Below, one piece after another: positions 63,827 to 64,000 of a stretch of 64,000 nt of DNA (position 1 is its first letter; every line of letters starts with the position of its first letter). A program made the position numbers and the translations under genes. Where the stretch lies: positions 2,186,384 through 2,250,383 of the forward strand of contig CAXAMN010000002.1 in assembly GCA_963970005.1 (NCBI GenBank), given 5' to 3'. The stretch is from Durusdinium trenchii. Its lineage: Eukaryota > Sar > Dinophyceae > Suessiales > Symbiodiniaceae. The notes beneath the pieces were generated by a model. It had not been told where the DNA came from and searched no databases. It was given only the letters and a program-made list of their open reading frames with translations.

Positions 63827-64000
63827 GACATCTCCAGCCCCAAACTCCGAAGGAGGCTTCTTGCAGGGTCAAGGCCTTTACTCTTTCTCAAAAGTCCAGT
63901 CAGAAAGAACTTCTCGTGGCTTCAGTGAAGCTGAAGACAAGTAGTATGCCCAGACTATTCTGGAATAATATGGACTGCATAGTTGTCATGGGTAGTAATT

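Overview
The window looks like nuclear DNA of a dinoflagellate, most likely one of the Symbiodiniaceae. The best evidence is a gene whose exons can be joined by eye on the minus strand (2211-8409). Its ten readable intron donors are GT, GC and GA in roughly equal shares, and the acceptors are mostly AG|G, which is the pattern known from Symbiodinium genomes. The window also holds Copia-type and LINE-type retroelements, gene-like exons that nearly all sit on one strand, many simple repeats and long introns. Two runs of N (22601-22610 and 35938-36337) mark assembly gaps.

Layout. 1-1673 (minus) is a Gag-protease reading frame of a Copia-like element that runs off the window edge; its primer-binding site and the edge of a putative LTR are at 1772-1786. 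2211-8409 (minus) is a multi-exon EF-hand protein gene, with probable further exons up to about 9.5 kb. 9.5-19.4 kb is mostly intron or intergenic, with a few orphan coding-like exons (13.95-14.79 kb), a C/T-rich low-complexity tract and a long (TTA)/(TTC) tract. About 20.0-22.0 kb (plus) is a decayed retroelement Gag-protease fragment with a CCCH zinc finger. 22.0-24.9 kb is a mosaic of diverged direct repeats around an assembly gap. 27-32.7 kb carries scattered minus-strand coding-like exons, a short structured inverted repeat and several local duplications. 34.2-35.9 kb is a 55-bp minisatellite that ends in a 400-N gap. 36.3-44.1 kb again has isolated minus-strand exons plus a 21-bp coding-type repeat.

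44092-51653 (minus) is a complete LTR retrotransposon with 154-bp LTRs that differ at two positions. It has a primer-binding site, a 1555-codon Gag-protease-(methyltransferase-like)-integrase frame, a broken reverse transcriptase/RNase H section and an extra 3' ORF. About 52.65-60.30 kb (plus) is a non-LTR retrotransposon (LINE). In order it has an AP-endonuclease ORF, reverse transcriptase, nine C2H2-type fingers, an overlapping 305-codon ORF in another frame, and a ubiquitin-specific-protease (USP) domain with its catalytic residues in place. Past it, on the minus strand, are an unassigned ORF, a PLAC8-family membrane protein gene and one more coding-like ORF.

The host genes do not form a recognisable pathway. 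The most unusual content is the cargo of the two large retroelements: a DUB-like protease and a zinc-finger array in the LINE, and a cytosine-methyltransferase-like domain plus an ExoX-C-terminal-like ORF in the Copia element.
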